From: Spodoptera frugiperda
Taxonomy: Eukaryota > Arthropoda > Insecta > Lepidoptera > Noctuidae
Assembly (NCBI RefSeq): GCF_023101765.2
Contig: NC_064213.1
Location: 12,834,001-12,898,000 of the forward strand
Length of the DNA stretch: 64,000 bases
Direction of reading: 5' to 3'
Shown here: one piece after another, positions 58,597 through 64,000 of the stretch
Layout: every line of letters starts with the position of its first letter
How positions within the stretch are numbered: the first letter of the stretch is position 1
The notes under the pieces: generated by a model
What the model was told of the DNA's origin: nothing
What the model saw: only the letters and a program-made list of their open reading frames with translations
Databases searched by the model: none
Program-made: the position numbers and the translations under genes

Positions 58597-58775
58597 GACA
58601 CCACTGACGAACGGTAAAGGAAAACAGAAGTAAACTTGAACTTATAATTTCTAATTATAAGTTTGAAATCCTCAACCCGCATTGAGCGAGCGTGTTGATT
58701 AATGTTCAAACCTTCTTCGAGTGAGAAGAGGCTTTGGTCAACAGTAACCTTATACAGGCTGTTGATGATTATGCT
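58597..58775 (+). mobile_element. RTE-type LINE 3' end
   Basis: CACCACTGACGAACGGTAAA, TTCTAATTATAAGTTTGAAA and GAGTGAGAAGAGGCTTTGGT follow the same order and end with GGCTGTTGATGATTATG. Confidence 0.55.
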
Positions 58776-60098
58776 CGATGTATTTTCAGATTGATATGAA
58801 CCGATCAGCCCTAAAATATTCAAAAACTTTACTATCTCAGTTTGTCTTACAAAGTTTTCAACTTAAGATATTGATTTAACAGTATTGTCTGAACTTTTGA
58901 GACTGCACTCCACTCGTTACCTTCAAATTCATAGTTATGTTTGTCGTCTCTATCTTGAACTCATAATTTGAGTGCTAGCACAGACATAAGCACATCAAGT
59001 TAACCGAAATTCAGACTTAATCGCTTTGAAATAATGTCCAAGTTTGGTTGAAGAAATTCAACAGTTTAGTATACATTTTCAACTGCAAATATATCGGATG
59101 TGCAAACTCAAATCTTTTGCATTCTTTTGTACTCGTTGAAGTTACAAATCTGAATGTTTGTTCGTTTGTTTGTTTGTGAACATTTTACTTGTTGTTTTTG
59201 TCTAGTTGGTGTGATTACTTCGCTTGCTTTAGGTTGCGCTACAAGCTTAGCTTACCTTTCAGGCGAATAGTGGCCTATGTAATAGTTTACCTAGATTACG
59301 TCACTTGTTTATTTATTTAAATTCCCTTTTACAATTCCTTTAGTGCAAGCCTCCAGCACTTATGACTTGGTGTCGTAGTACGAGTTTGCTTTACATTTAA
59401 CGAGATCGAAATAAACGCGCGTTTGGTGCCGTGATTGGTTGGTTCATTCGATCCGGCAAATCAGAGTATAAGTATAAGCCAAGGGTACTGATGTAAAACC
59501 TAAAACATCCTATATGAGTACGTATAACATACATAGTCCATGACTGTATGTAAGTATATTATATGGTTATGTATAAAATACCAACCCAAACGATTTCACT
59601 CCCATTATCTAAGATACCGCAGCAATTGCTTTTTATTTACAACGATAAAACTAAAAACAAATGTGGAGAGTAAACGCGTATGACGCAACGTAGTGTTGTA
59701 ACAATTTCACCCCATAATCGGTTCCAAGGACGGAACGTGCATGACGAGTGTCGAGCAGGATTAGGTACAACACTAGCTTACAGTACCCGGCCGTAAATAT
59801 TGCACATCGAGATAATTTTGTATGATATTTATCACTATCAGCTTTTAAGGACCCCGTCTTCTCACAAGGAGACGGTATGAGCATTGATGGCCATGCTCGC
59901 TTAAGGCAGATTAGTCGTTAAACGTCACTTTAGTATTTGTGAGGTTTCAAACCTGCACCCTCTTGTATAAAAAGGATGCCTTAACCTGCTGGCCTCCACC
60001 ACCTACTATTTAATATTTAGATCATTTAATTTGTACTAAACATTTTATATTTTTTTTTATAATTCAAAGAGAGTATTCGACTAGTTTTAGAGTGCTTT
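58776..60098. other. No gene seen
   Basis: Contains only the short inverted-orientation repeat at 59778-59822. Confidence 0.45.
59778..59822 (-). repeat. Short dispersed repeat, minus strand
   Basis: On the minus strand TCGATGTGCAATATTTACGG and CCGGGTACTGTAAGCTAGTG match 60254-60300, in inverse orientation about 450 bp away. Confidence 0.4.
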
Positions 60099-60210
60099 GC
60101 CACCAGAAATGTGCTATATAACTATGCTACGAAGATATAATAGCGATGCTGTGGAACTATGTGACCGTTTCCACCTATTCTACCTGTGTGAGTAAGATGC
60201 GCACCGTAAG
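60099..60210. mobile_element. MITE fragment
   Basis: TGCCACCAGAAATGTGCTAT followed by CTATGCTACGAAGATATAAT and GCGATGCTGTGGAACTATGT resembles 2775-2999. The right end is missing. Confidence 0.45.
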
Positions 60211-60253
60211 TATGCGACGTATCGATAGTAGGGAAGCCAACCAAATATCTCTT

Positions 60254-60300
60254 TCCAGATGTCGATGTGCACTATTTATCGCCGGGTACTGTACAACTCT
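60254..60300 (+). repeat. Short dispersed repeat, plus strand
   Basis: AGATGTCGATGTGCACTATT and TATCGCCGGGTACTGTACAA pair with the inverse copy at 59778-59822. Confidence 0.4.
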
Positions 60301-61181
60301 ATTGTACGAGTGTAGTGAGTATTCTATTGTGTCTTATTCCTTTATTTTCATTTCATATGAAGGACAAAGAGGGAATCTCCTTGAAGGCTGCCCGTAATGC
60401 TACAGGCACTTTTCCACGAAGAGTAGTCTTGATCGTTCTCTATAGGAAGAAATAGACTTATATAGGGATTTATTTTTATTTACAAGTGCATATTTATTTG
60501 TTGATGTATTGAAAGAAATGTAATTCGTCTTTACGATTAATATAATTATCTGTGCCTATCTAGTTTTAACATTGACATAATTTTATAGTTTTTATTTCAC
60601 GGAATATATTCCCAACATTAAGCAAAATTTTCAGAGAATATTGATTTAAATATATATACATATTTTTAAATATTAATATGTTTACATGCCACATTGTACA
60701 ATGTACCAGGAACGAAATGGTTTTGTAAGTATATATACTCAGTGCAAATAAATGACTTCTGGTTCTGGTTCAAAACTATTACTAATTTATCCTGTAAATT
60801 ATTTTTTTTAATTTATTTTTCTTTGTTTGAGTTTTAAATTATTGTAAATTGTACATTATTTATTTATAACTTATTTAAGTTTTTATTTCATTTAGATTTA
60901 TTTAGTAAGTATTATGTTTAATTTAGTTTATGTTATCCTTTAATATACTTATAATCGAATCAGTTATGCGTACTTATAAATCACTCACAACTAAACTAAA
61001 TAACTTGACCAACTCAGCAATGAACGATCTCTAACTGGAAACCACTAGTACAACTACCTAATGACTGTTTCGTGGAACTAAATAGAGCACAGCTGCTACT
61101 ATTGTGAACAAACAGAGCCGACCACCGGCTGAACTGACTTTGGGTAAATATAATAGTTAGTTAGTTAGTAGTCGGTAGTTT
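60301..61181. other. No gene seen
   Basis: Very AT-rich, no supported feature. 61281-62104 apart from the LINE scrap at 61465 is similar. Confidence 0.45.
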
Positions 61182-61280
61182 TCGGCAACGCACTTGTTAC
61201 GCCTCTGGTGTTTCAGGTTTGCTTACCAGTAACCAGTAAGGTGATCCGTCTGCTCATTTACCAGCTTATACCTATAAAAA
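61182..61280 (-). repeat. Dispersed repeat family A, partial
   Basis: CGGCAACGCACTTGTTACGC, GGTGATCCGTCTGCTCATTT and ACCAGCTTATACCTATAAAA are present; the central part is shortened. Confidence 0.58.
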
Positions 61281-61464
61281 AGATTTCCGTAAACTTAAAA
61301 AATACTATTATTCATTTTACTGCCTGTGTCTACCCACTGCTAGTTTAGAAGTCGGTGCCACAAGTACTAAACAAAGTTATATTAAACCTAAGTATATACC
61401 TATGTACAATGTATGTATAGATAGTACCGGTAAGTTATATTTTGATATAGTGTACATACCTAGA

Positions 61465-61525
61465 AAAAAACATAAAGGCCGAATTGAGAACCTTCTCCTT
61501 TTTGCGAAGTCGGTTAATAAGGAAA
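61465..61525 (+). mobile_element. LINE 3' tail scrap
   Basis: GAATTGAGAACCTTCTCCTT and TTGCGAAGTCGGTTAATAAG are the terminal part of the tail in 62105-62335. A similar scrap (TTTTAAGTCGGTAAAAAATT) is at 5320-5345. Confidence 0.4.
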
Positions 61526-62104
61526 ATCACCAAGACCAAGTCTCAGTCTCATAACGAACTCAATCTAGACCCTCCAAATCCTACCACTTATACTAACTAA
61601 ACCTAATAAAAACTACACCTAACTCCTAAACTAGGAGGCCCTTAATTTACATACATACCCATTCAAATGACGGTTCCCCACTAGTCTGTACTTAATAACC
61701 CGTAGAAAGGGACGTCGTTTACCCTTATTTACCCTCCAAAAGGTATGCAGTAAATACCTGGTAGCCAGCATGTCAACCTACCCAAAACTGTCCAATATCT
61801 CCAACGGAATTCAAAACTTATTCATTTAGAGTAGAGTTGAAATTCAAGTGGAGAGTTTTGTATAGTTGTGGGGCATCTTGTTGTGCTGCCTTCAATAATG
61901 TTCATCTGTTTACCTGACACACATTGCTTGCATGATACTCCGTAATGACTGGGCTAATGACTTGACAAATATTTTTATTGTGACTTCCTTTTATAGGTAG
62001 AATAAGGAAGGGCATGCAGTGGGATGTCCTTGACATATTTTTAAGGTTGTATTGCTGTCCTTTTGTCGTTTTTTTTTACAGTTTGTAAAGGTAATAAAAA
62101 ATAT

Positions 62105-62335
62105 TTCAAAATAGGTTTTTTTAAGTCATGTAATATCCCTAAAACATTTTCCTAAATCTGAAAAATATTATGTTCAAAATTGGTTCAGCCAAACATGAGA
62201 TAATAACGCACAAATATACATACATACACTTGGTTCGAAAACCGTGTCAAAATCGGTTCGGTCAAACGAACAAATTAACATACATACAGGTCAAACTGAG
62301 AACCTCCTTTTTCTGAAGTCGGTTAAAAACGTTAA
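62105..62335 (+). mobile_element. LINE 3' tail with (CATA) repeats
   Basis: TGTAATATCCCTAAAACATT, CTTGGTTCGAAAACCGTGTC and TACATACAGGTCAAACTGAG followed by GAACCTCCTTTTTCTGAAGT and CGGTTAAAAA form a LINE 3' end. The CATACATACA segment occurs twice, so this is an internally duplicated copy. I cannot name the clade without the coding part. Confidence 0.5.
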
Positions 62336-63503
62336 CACTAAATATGAAAGCCTCATAAAACCGTATCAGCTACGAGTAACCATAAACGCTTACAAATAGC
62401 TTTATCAAAGCCATTTCAAAGCGATGATCCGTTTAAACTGGCGGCCATTGTAAACAGTTTACAAATAGTGCGATCCGATCGCCATCTTTGTAGGCTTTTG
62501 TCAATAAGTGGTATCGACAGGTCGCCTACTCATTGTTACCAACACCTTTGAGCATGTGATGGTAATAGATTTGCTACTTTATCACTAAAGCTGTAAGGTC
62601 GGAAATCTATTAAAAGAAGACTGACTGGAGAAGTCTGTTTAGTACTAATGATGTTCTTTCTTTGGGTCACAATCTAAAAAGTACTTTAAGACTTCGTAAT
62701 TAAATACAAATTAAAGGGTCGCCTAATTAGGGAAAGAATTGTCGGTTTTAGTATTTAATTGTGCGTTGATTGAGTGGTTTTAAGTAAAAACTTTTAGGAC
62801 TTAATCACGTCTTCTATTCAATGAAGGTTTAGGCAGATAATAGTAGCAAATTCACATGTAGTCGTCATTTAATTATAATATTATAATGTAACACTCACTT
62901 TTCACTAGTTATGTTATGAGACCCATGAAACAAGGGAAGAGATTATTGTCATATACCAGAAATTTCCATTTACCATTATATTTTGACCTAAATATTTATT
63001 GTAAAAATCTTGAGCGAAAAAATCTAATTTAGCCATCAATGCGTCATGCACATGCAACAATTATTGGCAGTTATGTATATAATTTGTTTAAGTCAAAATA
63101 AAAATGGTCACAGTAATTAGAATCATTGCTACTATTAAACTTTTGAAGAATCGAACCCGCTACCGCTATTTAACTAATATAACAGTCACATTCCCTATTC
63201 ATTAAGTATAGTTTCACGTCCTATCACAAATTATTTCATTCCACGCTATCCCTGGTACTTGATAGAAACACAAATATATCCCCGAAGCCCTCGTAGTACA
63301 AATAATTCAAACACTTATTGAAGTATTTGTTTCCGTAAGTGACAAAGTTGGACAAGTAATATTGATAGTTTCCTACGTAACAGCCATCTATCAAGAGGAT
63401 ATGGGCGAAATGTCACACTCTTATATTCAATTTGTTTTCAACAAAATAAAACTGTTTCTATGTCCAGCATAATAAATAACTAAAAATTTTATAGGTTGAC
63501 TAA
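62336..63503. other. No gene seen
   Basis: AT-rich with no supported feature up to the SINE at 63504. 63736-64000 is also empty. Confidence 0.45.
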
Positions 63504-63735
63504 GACTGCCTCGTTAGCCGAGTGGTTGCAAGTGCGATTGCCGGACAAGGGGTTTCGGGTTCAATTTCTGGAACGGACAAAGTATTTCTGGGCTTTTTAT
63601 ATGGCAAAAGGCTCACCCTGTATTACACGGGATTTATAAAACAAATGGTGAAAAGTGTGTACATTGTATAGTAGTATTACGTATTGTAATATGCACTTCT
63701 GCCTACGATTAAAAGGCCGTGACGATAATTATTAT
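63504..63735 (+). mobile_element. tRNA-headed SINE, family D, most complete copy
   Basis: The head has an A-box-like TAGCCGAGTGG and a B-box-like GGTTTCGGGTTCAATT, followed by a body with AAATGGTGAAAAGTGTGTAC and a tail with GCACTTCTGCCTACGATTAA and GTGACGATAATTATTATT. RNA polymerase III would transcribe such an element; reverse transcriptase must come from a LINE. It is not a tRNA gene because the acceptor stem does not close. Confidence 0.7.
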
Positions 63736-64000
63736 TAGGTTGATTTAAACTTAAAGGAAAAAGACTTTAAGACTAACTAACAATGATAATTAATCGGTAA
63801 TCTTTCTCTCCTCTGCCAATCCTTAAAGAAATAACAGACATATGTTATACAATACCACTGAAGAAAACTAGAAAAAAATTACAAATATTTCACAAAATAA
63901 CAAATTAACTCATAAACTTTAAAATGACAAATAAGGGTCAACCAACACCTACAATAACAATACAAAAAATGGCCCGCAATTCATTAAAAACAACTTGACG

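Overview
The window looks like repeat-rich, AT-rich nuclear DNA from a moth or butterfly. Three things point there: Helitrons of the lepidopteran TCTATAC...CTAG type inserted between A and T, several tRNA-headed SINE families, and a dispersed repeat (family B here) that I associate with noctuid moths. No complete host protein-coding gene is visible. The stretch is either intergenic or a very large intron.

The only intact coding content is one two-ORF non-LTR retrotransposon on the minus strand (52649-57729). It has a 5' UTR, a Gag-like ORF1 with zinc knuckles (57400-56123), an ORF2 with apurinic-type endonuclease, reverse transcriptase and a C-terminal zinc knuckle (56100-53020), a 3' UTR, a poly(A) tail and a perfect 11-bp target-site duplication. 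It looks recently inserted and most like the R1/Jockey group. ORF1 appears to carry a one-base frame break that destroys its third zinc knuckle. Short 3'-end fragments of the same family lie at 23.7 kb and 48.4 kb.

From left to right: fragments of family A and two small TAA/TTA-flanked MITEs; a 1.55-kb Helitron (3000-4553) that has an almost identical sister at 44360-45837, the first carrying an extra 83-bp SINE end with its own duplication; a fold-back DNA element with arms of about 665 bp (7266-9078); a mosaic of SINE, Helitron, RTE-tail and MITE pieces from 10 to 41 kb; a Helitron (41824-43088) holding the only strongly GC-rich promoter-like block in the window; more SINE and MITE copies; the retrotransposon; and mostly plain AT-rich sequence with LINE tails and a final tRNA-headed SINE at 63.5 kb.

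Five short open stretches (at 22.5, 26.1, 28.1, 31.6 and 47.4 kb) look more protein-like than the background and could be isolated exons or decayed element genes. They are given with low confidence. The elements act as autonomous and non-autonomous pairs: the tRNA-headed SINEs and small TIR elements need machinery in trans, and only the retrotransposon encodes any here.
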